Program-made: the position numbers and the translations under genes
The notes under the pieces: model-generated
Told to the model about the DNA's origin: nothing
Database searches by the model: none
What the model saw: the letters and a program-made list of their open reading frames with translations, nothing else
Assembly (NCBI RefSeq): GCF_014270105.1
Contig: NZ_JACNMF010000005.1
Coordinates: forward strand, 62,001-126,000
DNA from: Hyunsoonleella aquatilis
Lineage (GTDB): Bacteria > Bacteroidota > Bacteroidia > Flavobacteriales > Flavobacteriaceae
DNA: 64,000 bases
Direction: 5' to 3'
In this document: in pieces, positions 43,031 to 51,754 of the stretch
Position numbering within the stretch: the first letter of the stretch is position 1
Layout of the letters: the number at the start of each line of letters is the position of its first letter

Positions 43031-45442
43031 TTATTCAATATTCAGATAAGTCCCTTTAAAGCTTTGATTAAGCACCATAACCTGCATCTGCTTATCTTCT
43101 GAATGTCTTAGGATTTCGATAGACGCCTGCCCATTTGCCATTTCAATAACTTCGCTCCCCGTAGGGGTGCCTTGACTGACTTTTGCCTCTCCGCCGTTTA
43201 GGCACTGAAAATATACTTTTTCCTCATAATCCAAACATCTTAGACCCTGCCCGTCTATTGCTGTGGCGGTAATGAGATAGTTTCCGTTATCCATGACTTT
43301 ATAATCTAGCTTTAAGGATCGTGCTTTGCTGTTTTTTACGTACCTATAGTTTATATTAATTGTATCACTAACAGTGTCCCCTGCCCTAGTCTTACCTATT
43401 GCTTTAAAGCCGTTTGAACCATTAACAAAGCTGACGTCCCAATTCAGCCCCGATGCCGGAAATTCGAGCGTATTCCTTTTCCTAGCTCCCAAACTTTTAC
43501 CGTTTTGTAAAAGTTCAACTTCGTCGCAATTACTATAAACACTGATATTTCTTGCCTTTCCCTTTGGCCCCTGTCTTTCTTTCCAAGTATGGGATTCTAT
43601 ATAGGCAAAGGGTTCATCGCTCCAATAGCTCTTAAAGACATAAAAGGCATCCTTTGGTTTCCCCGCTCGATCGACTAGGCCTTTTTGATTCATATAAGGA
43701 ATGGCATTTTCGGGTCTTAAAGGTGTTCCAAAATCCTTAAATGCCCATTGGATGTTCCCGACAAATGTTGAATCGTTCTCCGAAATCCTCAAATGCCAGT
43801 CGAACAGGTCCACAATATAATTTTCGCTCCAATCCCCAATTTGGGCAATATTGGCTACATCAGTCTGAACTATAGCCTCTTCCCAGCCATCGGATTGTAT
43901 TTTACCTTCGCCTGTTATTGGGTTTTCGGAATGCCTGCCTACATGACTGGATCCGCCGTATTCGGCATGTAAAAAATGTGGATATTGCTTTTTATATTGA
44001 TCAATGGCCTTTTGATAACTTTTATAACTACCTGAATACCATCCAGACCATATCGAGGGAGAAAACACATCCACAATATCTGCGCCCTCATAGTATTTTC
44101 TAATCGCTGTTTTTCTCGAAGGATCTAATTCGTGGGCATAATCGTTCAGTTCCTTCAAAAAAGTGTTGATTTTTTCAGGATTGTCTCCGTCTTCAAAATC
44201 GGGCAACCAATAAATCTCGTTGCCCAAAGACCATAATATGATACTGGGGTGATTGTAATTCTGCTCAATGATTTCTTTTAGCATGGTTTTGGTATTGGTT
44301 TTCCAGGCCTCATTGCCAACACCACCACGGCACCATGGTAGTTCGTCCCATACCAATAAACCTAACTCGTCACAGGCCTTATAAACCTCAGGGTCCTGCG
44401 GGTAATGCGCCAACCTCACAAAATTGGCGCCCATGCTTTTTATAAGTTGCATGTCCGCCTTATGCTGAGCGTTACTCATAGCTGCACCAACACCTGCATG
44501 CTCCTCATGCCTGTGAGTACCTCTTAGCAGCAAACGTTCACCATTTAGGTAAAAAGCTCCATGGTCTTTAAATTCAAACCATCTAAAACCGACTTTTTCA
44601 GACAATTGATCCTTTGTGTCATTGCCATCCATCAATTCCACTTTAAGGGTATATAAATTTGGGGAAGATGTATGCCAAAGTTTGGGATTTAGAATATTTT
44701 TAAACATAATTTTTGACCTACTCTCTACAACATCAAAAAACGAGGATGACACTTCATTGCCTTCATTATCAAATATTGAAGCTTTTACTTTTGAATTTAG
44801 ACCTGAATTATTCACCGATACTTCAGCCAATAATTCGGCATTAGCCTGAGAAACTTTAGGGGTTGAAATTTTTAAATTCGAAAGATGTTGCTTTGGAAGC
44901 ATTTCTAGCCAAACATCCCTTGTAATACCTCCAAAAATGAAAAAATCGCTTTTTTGAGAAGGAATCACCTCTGGATTATAACTATTATCAACTCTAACCA
45001 AAACTTCATTGCTTCCACTTTTTATTACATCCGTAATATCAACAGAAAAACCCATATAGCCCCCAATATGACCTCCAACTTTATTACCGTTAACAAATAC
45101 CTCACTTTCTATGTTAGCACCCTCAAAATAAAGTTGATAGTAATAGCCTGAATCAACATTCTCTATGGTAAGGCCTTTTTTATACCAGCTTGCGCTTCTT
45201 CTATATCCAGGGACAATGTCGGTTGCATCAAGTGCGTTCCAAGTATGTGGCAAATTAATTTCTTGCCAATTATTTTCAGGCAAAACATCATTAATAGTAT
45301 TGGAATTGTTTTCTAAATAAAGCCAATCATTATTGATATTTATTTTGGAACGTGATTTTGCTAACCCATCTGTTGACGAATTACACCCTATTGACAAAAC
45401 ACACAAGACAATAAGAGCTATATAGGCAATCCTTTCTTTCAT
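43031..45442 (-). CDS. Glycoside hydrolase family 2 lipoprotein (beta-galactosidase/glucuronidase-like)
   Basis: An 803-residue exported enzyme. The signal ends VLSIGC (Cys at about residue 20). Domains in order: sugar-binding jelly roll (30-190; NLPHTWNALD), Ig-like domain (190-290), TIM barrel (295-590; LRGTHRHEEHAGVG), then C-terminal beta domains. Acid/base Glu is in WSLGNEIYW (about 407) and nucleophile in HAEYGG (about 491). The exact sugar (galactose, glucuronate or other) is not resolvable. It is the last gene of the susC-susD-GH88-GH2 operon, 4 bases after GH88. Its co-occurrence with GH88 suggests removal of a neutral or acidic residue from oligosaccharides. Confidence 0.92.
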   Translation of the reverse strand: MKERIAYIALIVLCVLSIGCNSSTDGLAKSRSKININNDWLYLENNSNTINDVLPENNWQEINLPHTWNALDATDIVPGYRRSASWYKKGLTIENVDSGYYYQLYFEGANIESEVFVNGNKVGGHIGGYMGFSVDITDVIKSGSNEVLVRVDNSYNPEVIPSQKSDFFIFGGITRDVWLEMLPKQHLSNLKISTPKVSQANAELLAEVSVNNSGLNSKVKASIFDNEGNEVSSSFFDVVESRSKIMFKNILNPKLWHTSSPNLYTLKVELMDGNDTKDQLSEKVGFRWFEFKDHGAFYLNGERLLLRGTHRHEEHAGVGAAMSNAQHKADMQLIKSMGANFVRLAHYPQDPEVYKACDELGLLVWDELPWCRGGVGNEAWKTNTKTMLKEIIEQNYNHPSIILWSLGNEIYWLPDFEDGDNPEKINTFLKELNDYAHELDPSRKTAIRKYYEGADIVDVFSPSIWSGWYSGSYKSYQKAIDQYKKQYPHFLHAEYGGSSHVGRHSENPITGEGKIQSDGWEEAIVQTDVANIAQIGDWSENYIVDLFDWHLRISENDSTFVGNIQWAFKDFGTPLRPENAIPYMNQKGLVDRAGKPKDAFYVFKSYWSDEPFAYIESHTWKERQGPKGKARNISVYSNCDEVELLQNGKSLGARKRNTLEFPASGLNWDVSFVNGSNGFKAIGKTRAGDTVSDTININYRYVKNSKARSLKLDYKVMDNGNYLITATAIDGQGLRCLDYEEKVYFQCLNGGEAKVSQGTPTGSEVIEMANGQASIEILRHSEDKQMQVMVLNQSFKGTYLNIE

Positions 45443-45446
45443 TGTT

Positions 45447-46628
45447 CTAATTTAAAGCTTGTAACCTTAACATGGTTTGCAAGAAGTAATAGTCGCCGTA
45501 AACGATGGGCACGTCCATTTCATGACGTTGGGACCAATCCCCAAAGCTGTGGTCTAAAATAAATGGAACATCCAGATCTTTTGGAAGAATGTAGTTTTTG
45601 GATTTTAAACTATTCACCACTTTTTTACTATAATCCTTGTAGTCCTCATTTTTGGTGTATCCGTATAGTTCTACTAAAGCCGAAGCTACAATGGTCGCTG
45701 CCGACACGTCACGCGAGGTATTCGGAATGTCGGGATGGTCAAAATCCCAATACGGAATCCCATCTTCTGGCATATTTTTATGGTGAATAAAATAATTGGC
45801 CGTTTTTTCTGCACGATCCAAATATTTTTTATCCTTTGTGTACCGATAGGCCATTGTAAAACCATTTATCGCCCAACCTTGCCCTCTGGCCCAAGCCGTC
45901 TCATCACCAAAACCTTGATGGGTAACGCGACCCCTAACTTGCCCCGAAATCGTATCATAATCCAGTACATGCCATGTACTATGGTCCGGCCTAAAATGAT
46001 TTTTCAATGTGGTATTGGCATGATTTACTGCAATGTTGTGGTAAGTACTATCTCCAGAAATTTTAGTGGCTTCAAAGAGCAATTCTAAATTCATCATATT
46101 ATCAATAATCACTGGGAATTGCCATTTTTCCTTATTAAAATCCCAGGAACGGATACTTTTAATATGCGGATTATATCGGGTGCTCAATGTTTTTGCACTT
46201 TGGACAATAATATCTTTATAGACTGGATTATCTTCAACACTTAAACCTTCCCCAAATGAGCAATAAATCTTAAAGCCCATATCGTGTGTGCCGGCATTAA
46301 ACTTTTCACGCTCCATAAAGGCCGTCCATGCCTTAGCTCGCTCTTTAAACGCTTCGTCACCACTGAGTTTATAGATTTGCCAAAAATTACCAGCAAAAAA
46401 ACCACTAGTCCAATCTTTTGAAGGTCGTTTATTGATAGCCTTTTCTTTATGGGAATAACTTCTGGCAAAGGCTAATGAATCTAGATCATAATCAAGAAAT
46501 TTAGAATATCTAACTTCAAGCAACTCATCTATGGTTAGTTTTGAAGTATCCTTATTTTTTTTATCCTCAGATTTACATGAGAAACATGTAAATCCAAGGA
46601 TAATTAATAAAAACCAAACTCTAAACAT
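45447..46628 (-). CDS. Glycoside hydrolase family 88, unsaturated glucuronyl hydrolase
   Basis: A 393-residue lipoprotein enzyme (signal ending GFTCFSC) that removes delta-4,5-unsaturated uronic acids left by polysaccharide lyases. The (alpha/alpha)6 barrel has the two catalytic Asp residues in GTHDMGFK (about 115) and VIIDNMMNLELL (about 176), and RGQGWAINGF in the active-site region. The natural feed is oligosaccharides from glycosaminoglycan, ulvan or similar polymers, but no lyase gene is in the operon. It is translated between susD (16 bases upstream) and GH2 (4 bases downstream). Confidence 0.94.
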   Translation of the reverse strand: MFRVWFLLIILGFTCFSCKSEDKKNKDTSKLTIDELLEVRYSKFLDYDLDSLAFARSYSHKEKAINKRPSKDWTSGFFAGNFWQIYKLSGDEAFKERAKAWTAFMEREKFNAGTHDMGFKIYCSFGEGLSVEDNPVYKDIIVQSAKTLSTRYNPHIKSIRSWDFNKEKWQFPVIIDNMMNLELLFEATKISGDSTYHNIAVNHANTTLKNHFRPDHSTWHVLDYDTISGQVRGRVTHQGFGDETAWARGQGWAINGFTMAYRYTKDKKYLDRAEKTANYFIHHKNMPEDGIPYWDFDHPDIPNTSRDVSAATIVASALVELYGYTKNEDYKDYSKKVVNSLKSKNYILPKDLDVPFILDHSFGDWSQRHEMDVPIVYGDYYFLQTMLRLQALN

Positions 46629-46644
46629 TAAACTATTCGTTGAC

Positions 46645-48216
46645 TTAATACCCAGGGTTTTGTGGTAATAAATTAGAATTTCTTGCTAATTCATCTGCAG
46701 GCAATGGCAATAAGTAATCTTGATTAGGGTCAAAATTTGGTTTTTCTCCCTCTAATCCAGAAGCACTAAACACTTGAGACCCCATTTTTCTTCTAGCAAT
46801 GTCATACCATCTTTTAAACTCAAAGGCCAACTCTAATCTTCGCTCGTCCAGCACCATAGTTCTGAATTCATCTTGAGACAATCCAGCAACATCAGCAGGA
46901 AATGAGGAAGGCATTGAGCCTAATGCTCCATTTCTTGCCCTTTCCCTAACTCTATTTACATAGCCATGAGCTTCCGCGCTACCACCATTAACTTCATTAA
47001 GAGCCTCTGCCGCAATTAACAATACTTCCGCATAACGCATCATAGAATAATTATGATTAGAACCTCTACCGTTTCCTGTTGCAGTTGGTCCTGTCATACG
47101 CGTATATTTAGCTATATGAGGACGGTTTACACCTCTACCACTACTTCCACTTTCTTTAAAAACAGTATATGGCCTTTCTTCAAATGTTACCTCTTCTGTA
47201 ACTGGATCTGTAAATTTAAAAACCGCTGTATCGTCAAAACTTACCCATTTTCTATAATCTTGGTCATCCCAAGTATTAAATACTTCAAGAGAGGGCACAG
47301 CTACTGACCAACCTCCACCAACAATATCTGGAGCATATTGTTCGTCATTTCTCAGACCAGTTAAAGGCGGTTGATAATCTCTACCATCGTCCCCATCAGT
47401 AAACCCATTAAAGTCTAAAGCAAATATGGGCTCTTTTGAACCGTCTATAGTTGCTGAATTAAATAATTCTTGAAAATCTGGCTCTAAAGCTAGTCCGTAG
47501 GTTGCTTCATTATCAATAACACCCTTTGCTTCATCATAAGCTTTTTGATACTCACCCATTGTTAAATAGACCAAGGCTAAATAGGAGTGTGCTGCAGATT
47601 TTGCAGGTATGGATCTTGCAGATTGCGTATTAGGCAACCACGTTTTAGCAAATTCTAAATCCGCGATAATGTTTGTGTACACATCAGCTACTGAAGTTTT
47701 ACTTATAGAACTTGCTGCATCTACATCTGTTACTGGAGCATCAATATAAGGAATGTCTCCAAATTGTCTTACCAAATGAAAATAGATAAAAGCTCTAACA
47801 AAATAGGCCTGTGCAGTAATTGGGTTTTTAATACCCTCTGCCGCATCCACTTGTTCAGCTCCAGCAATGGCGTTATTGGCGGCTGCTATAATTTGGTAAA
47901 GTCTATTCCAATAACCCGAAATCATTCCATTATCATCAGGCACATTAAAATCATTATGTTCTATTCTTCTTGAAGATGTAGTTGGGTCTCCAATATCTAC
48001 CATATCGCTGCGCAGCATAATTGTTAAAGACATTTTTCGCCCCCAAAAGTCTTCATGAGCCATGTGCCCATAGGTACTGTTCACTGCTGTTTGTATATCT
48101 CTTGTTGATTGAAAAAAGCCTTCCGGAGCAAGCACACCTACTGGGTCTTCTTCTAAATCTGAACATCCTAGTATTGATAATCCTACCAATAAGAACAAAA
48201 TTTTGTATGTTTTCAT
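46645..48216 (-). CDS. SusD/RagB-family glycan-binding lipoprotein
   Basis: A 523-residue outer-membrane lipoprotein with signal ending LSILGC. It shows the SusD pattern: SDLEEDPVGVLAPEGFFQST at the mature N-terminus, GYWNRLYQIIAAANNAI, AQAYFVRAFIYFHLVRQFGD, a TPR-like helical region and the C-terminal ERRLELAFEFKRWYDIARRK. It binds polysaccharide and works as a lid on the adjacent SusC porin. Spacing is 26 bases to susC and 16 bases to GH88, indicating one operon. Confidence 0.96.
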   Translation of the reverse strand: MKTYKILFLLVGLSILGCSDLEEDPVGVLAPEGFFQSTRDIQTAVNSTYGHMAHEDFWGRKMSLTIMLRSDMVDIGDPTTSSRRIEHNDFNVPDDNGMISGYWNRLYQIIAAANNAIAGAEQVDAAEGIKNPITAQAYFVRAFIYFHLVRQFGDIPYIDAPVTDVDAASSISKTSVADVYTNIIADLEFAKTWLPNTQSARSIPAKSAAHSYLALVYLTMGEYQKAYDEAKGVIDNEATYGLALEPDFQELFNSATIDGSKEPIFALDFNGFTDGDDGRDYQPPLTGLRNDEQYAPDIVGGGWSVAVPSLEVFNTWDDQDYRKWVSFDDTAVFKFTDPVTEEVTFEERPYTVFKESGSSGRGVNRPHIAKYTRMTGPTATGNGRGSNHNYSMMRYAEVLLIAAEALNEVNGGSAEAHGYVNRVRERARNGALGSMPSSFPADVAGLSQDEFRTMVLDERRLELAFEFKRWYDIARRKMGSQVFSASGLEGEKPNFDPNQDYLLPLPADELARNSNLLPQNPGY

Positions 48217-48242
48217 AATTATATTTTTCTTTTAATTTACTT

Positions 48243-51200
48243 TTAAAATCTTAAACTTGCACTAAAATTAACTGATTTAACAGTTGGGTAATTTCCAAAA
48301 TCAAATCCGTTAACAGTATTGCTGTCAGCGTTGTCTCCACCTCCTGCTCCAAAATAACTTACTTCAGGATCAAGACCAGAATAATCTGTGAAAGTCAACA
48401 AATTCTGCGCACTAATTGAAAGCCTTACGCTTTGCATCCCTATTTTTTCAGTAATATCTGAAGGTAATGTATAACCTATTGCAATATTTTTAAGTCTAAT
48501 ATAGCTACCGTCTTCTACAAATCGAGAAGAAATTTGTTTCCCTCTAAGCTTTGCACGAGGAATATTGGTATTTGTATTTGATGGTGTCCAAGAGTTTAAT
48601 ATATCCGTTGTAGCATTGGAATCTCCATTGAATAATTGAACAGCAGTAAGATTCATTATATCACCTCCTTGCACGCCTTGAAAAAAGATGTTTAAATCAA
48701 AGTTTTTATAAGTAAAGTTATTAGTTATACCCATTGTCCAATCTGGATTGGGATCTCCGATTATTTGCTGATCGGCGGTTGTAATATCACCACTGCCATC
48801 TAAATCTGTAAACAATTGATCTCCAGCTTCAGCACCTTCCAAAAGTGCCGTTCCTTCTGGTAGTGCACCACCTTGATAAACGCCTCGGTATTCAAAGCCC
48901 CAAAATGTACCAACAGATTCACCTTCTCTTAATACATGAGTACGATCGATATTGAAATAACCCGGAGAGGCATCGGCAAATATGTCTTCACCATCTAATA
49001 AGGCAACAAACTCATTCTTATTTGTAGACCAATTAAAATCTGTTGTCCAAGTAAAGTTTTCATTACTTATGTTTCTTGTATTTAGGTTAATTTCAAAACC
49101 CTTATTGTTCACCTCTCCCACATTTCTTAAACTAGCAGGTGTTAAAAAGCCTAAGTACTCTGGCTGACTGGTATCCTCTATAATAAGATCTTTTGTATCA
49201 ATATTATAATAGTCTAGTGATAGTGAAATTGCATTATTGAAAAGCCCTAAATCCAAACCAATATTAGTTTGATATGATGTTTCCCATTTTAAATCTGGAT
49301 TAGCTGCTTGATCAGGTGTTACATTGTTTACAGACTCTCCATTAAGAACTGCATAGACATTATCAAAACGAGCCAAGGATTGGAAAGGTGTAATAGCTTG
49401 ATTACCTGTTAAGCCGTAACTAGCTCTTAGCTTTAAATTAGAAATCTTTTCGTGATCCTTTAAAAAGTTTTCATTTGATATTTTCCAACCAATAGCTCCT
49501 GATGGAAAAATGGCATATTTTTCGTTTGCAGCAAAATTTGATGCACCATCTCGCCTTACTGTTGCTGTTATTAAGTACTTGTCATCATAATCAAAATTTA
49601 ATCTTCCAAACTGGGATTGAACTTCAGAGGGTGTTAAAGATGAGGTAGGAATCAATGAGACTGAGCTGCCTGATAAATTATGATAGGAAAAAGAATCAGA
49701 AGTTAAACCCTGCACACCTGTATCAAATCTTTGCGTGGTATTTTTTTGATAAGAATAACCAGCCAAAAGCGTTAAATCTCCCTTACCAATTTCTTTTTTG
49801 TATGTTAAGTAATTTTCACTTAGCAAACTAGTTCTTTTAAAATTCTCGATTATTGCTAACCCACCAATTCCACCAGCAGTAATTGTTAATGTAGATGGTC
49901 TAAATACACCAAAAGTTTCATTTGTCGAACTTAAACCAAAAGTCGTTTTAAACGTAAGGTTTTCTAAAATATCATAGTTTGCATATAAATTAGCTCGGTA
50001 ATTATCTGTTTTTCTTTCGTTTACGGATTCAAGAGCAACGGCGTATGGATTATCAACGTCATCACCAACACTATTGATGGTATTTTGACCATTTGAATCA
50101 AATCGAGGTAAATCTGGTGCAAATCTGAACATTAACGAAACAACATCATCTCCACCTCCATTTGCCGTATCACCTGTAGATTGTGTTGGCACACCATCTT
50201 GAGCGCCTCTACTACCAAAAAGGTTCATGCCTAATTTTAATTTATCAGTAACCTGGGCATCAATATTTGATAAGAAGGATACTCTCTCAAACTCAGAGTT
50301 CACAATAACACCATCTTGTTTAAAATATGTAGCAGAAGCATAAAAATTCAATTTATCAGTTCCTCCAGAAAAAGAAAATTGGTGGTTTTGGGTACTTCCA
50401 GTTCTATATAACAAATCTTGCCAATCAGTATTTGCTGTTCCTGGAGAATAACCTGGGTTTACTGCTGTTTGATAAGTAGCAAATTGGGTGGCATTAAGCA
50501 AATCCAATTCATTGGCAGTATTCTGTACAGAGTAGTTTGAATTGACTTCAACCGATAATCTACCACTTCTACCTTTCTTTGTGGTAACCATAACCACCCC
50601 GTTTGAGCCACGAGAACCATATATAGCTGTTGCAGATGCATCTTTCAAAATCTCTATGGACTGGATATCATTTGGTTGTGGCATAACCGCCCCAACAAAA
50701 CCATCCACTACAATAAGAGGTGCGCTACTAGCATTAATAGAAGTATTACCTCTAATTTTGATATTGATAGGCGCTCCTGGCTCACCTCCATTATTAGATT
50801 GAACAACTACCCCAGCTGCCCGACCTTGAAGCGCTTGTGCTGCATCTAACACTGGAAAAGCATTAAGTTCCTCTGTTTTTACCGAAGATACGGCTCCGGT
50901 TACATCACTTTTTCTTCGAGAGCCGTAACCTACCACTACTACTTCATCTAGAGCAGCTAAATCTTCTGTTAATTGTACATCCAGTTTATTCGAGCTACCT
51001 ACTTTAGCTTCAAGAGTTACATACCCTACATAGCTAAAGACGAGCACTACATCATCATTAACATCAATGGTATAATTACCATCAAAATCTGTTGATGTAC
51101 CGGTGGTAGTACCTTTAACAATAACATTTACTCCCGGTAATGCTGACCCATCCGACTTGGATGTTACAGTTCCCTTCACTGTTTTCTCCTGCGCGTTGGC

Positions 51201-51266
51201 GCTGAGTACAAAACACAAACTCAATAAAAGTAAGAATGCGTTTTTCAAATGCTTAGTTTTCCTCAT
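48243..51266 (-). CDS. SusC/RagA-family TonB-dependent outer-membrane transporter
   Basis: A 1007-residue transporter. Order: signal peptide (LKNAFLLLLSLCFVLSANAQ), carboxypeptidase-regulatory-like domain (about 25-110, VKGTVTSKSDGSALPGVNVI), plug (about 115-230) with DEVVVVGYGSRRKSDVTGAV and the SusC signature GSRGSNGVVMVTTKKG, and a 22-stranded barrel ending VNFSASLRF. It imports oligosaccharides using TonB energy with SusD. It is the first gene of the PUL operon; a possible promoter and tandem repeat operator lie in the 488-base gap upstream. Confidence 0.96.
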   Translation of the reverse strand: MRKTKHLKNAFLLLLSLCFVLSANAQEKTVKGTVTSKSDGSALPGVNVIVKGTTTGTSTDFDGNYTIDVNDDVVLVFSYVGYVTLEAKVGSSNKLDVQLTEDLAALDEVVVVGYGSRRKSDVTGAVSSVKTEELNAFPVLDAAQALQGRAAGVVVQSNNGGEPGAPINIKIRGNTSINASSAPLIVVDGFVGAVMPQPNDIQSIEILKDASATAIYGSRGSNGVVMVTTKKGRSGRLSVEVNSNYSVQNTANELDLLNATQFATYQTAVNPGYSPGTANTDWQDLLYRTGSTQNHQFSFSGGTDKLNFYASATYFKQDGVIVNSEFERVSFLSNIDAQVTDKLKLGMNLFGSRGAQDGVPTQSTGDTANGGGDDVVSLMFRFAPDLPRFDSNGQNTINSVGDDVDNPYAVALESVNERKTDNYRANLYANYDILENLTFKTTFGLSSTNETFGVFRPSTLTITAGGIGGLAIIENFKRTSLLSENYLTYKKEIGKGDLTLLAGYSYQKNTTQRFDTGVQGLTSDSFSYHNLSGSSVSLIPTSSLTPSEVQSQFGRLNFDYDDKYLITATVRRDGASNFAANEKYAIFPSGAIGWKISNENFLKDHEKISNLKLRASYGLTGNQAITPFQSLARFDNVYAVLNGESVNNVTPDQAANPDLKWETSYQTNIGLDLGLFNNAISLSLDYYNIDTKDLIIEDTSQPEYLGFLTPASLRNVGEVNNKGFEINLNTRNISNENFTWTTDFNWSTNKNEFVALLDGEDIFADASPGYFNIDRTHVLREGESVGTFWGFEYRGVYQGGALPEGTALLEGAEAGDQLFTDLDGSGDITTADQQIIGDPNPDWTMGITNNFTYKNFDLNIFFQGVQGGDIMNLTAVQLFNGDSNATTDILNSWTPSNTNTNIPRAKLRGKQISSRFVEDGSYIRLKNIAIGYTLPSDITEKIGMQSVRLSISAQNLLTFTDYSGLDPEVSYFGAGGGDNADSNTVNGFDFGNYPTVKSVNFSASLRF

Positions 51267-51380
51267 TAGTTTAATTTTAAGTTAATCTTAGTTAAAATGG
51301 TTATTAAATCCATATACCCCATCGAATAGATTTGAGTGTTATGCAGTTCAATATTCTAAATGTTGTACATTTGATTTTTT

Positions 51381-51414
51381 GGTGAACCAAATTGGTTTTC
51401 CAAATTGGTTCACC
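51381..51414 (-). promoter_or_regulatory. Tandem/inverted repeat upstream of susC, candidate operator
   Basis: GGTGAACCAAATTGG (51381-51395), TTTT, CCAAATTGGTTCACC (51400-51414). It can be read as a 15-bp inverted repeat or as two 13-bp direct copies of NNCCAAATTGGTT. AraC-type output domains as in the neighbouring hybrid regulator favour direct repeats. It abuts the -7 element. Confidence 0.55.
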
Positions 51415-51421
51415 AAATATA
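51414..51421 (-). promoter_or_regulatory. Candidate -7 element of the susC operon
   Basis: Minus strand TATATTTG matches TAnnTTTG exactly; no strong -33. Start codon is about 150 bases downstream, giving a long leader as is common for susC genes. Confidence 0.45.
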
Positions 51422-51561
51422 AACAAATATTTAAAACTTAAAAATGAAAAGCTAAAAATTCATATCTATATGAGTATATATCGCTTGGACAGATGAGAAT
51501 TCAACTATTATTGAATTTAAAAATTCTTATGTTGTTTCCTGTAAATGTTCACTACTTAATA

Positions 51562-51654
51562 TTAAATCAAATAAATAATAATCAACCCAAATACAACTAT
51601 TACTAGTATTAGTATAATCTCAATGTATTTAGATTTTAGCCTCTCGTTTTTCAT
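51562..51654 (-). CDS. Possible 30-residue membrane peptide
   Basis: ATG at 51652-51654 to TAA at 51562-51564 encodes MKNERLKSKYIEIILILVIV then VFGLIIIYLI. It is a basic start followed by one long hydrophobic helix, the typical layout of small membrane proteins, and lies in the gap between the hybrid regulator and susC. It could equally be chance in AT-rich DNA; no homologue is known to me. Confidence 0.3.
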   Translation of the reverse strand: MKNERLKSKYIEIILILVIVVFGLIIIYLI

Positions 51655-51754
51655 GAGCCTAAAACTAAAACAAAACGCAGATACAGAAATACAAAAAAGG
51701 GGGTAAAAAAATACAGATTATTGATTACCAATATTTTAACATATCAAAAAAATA

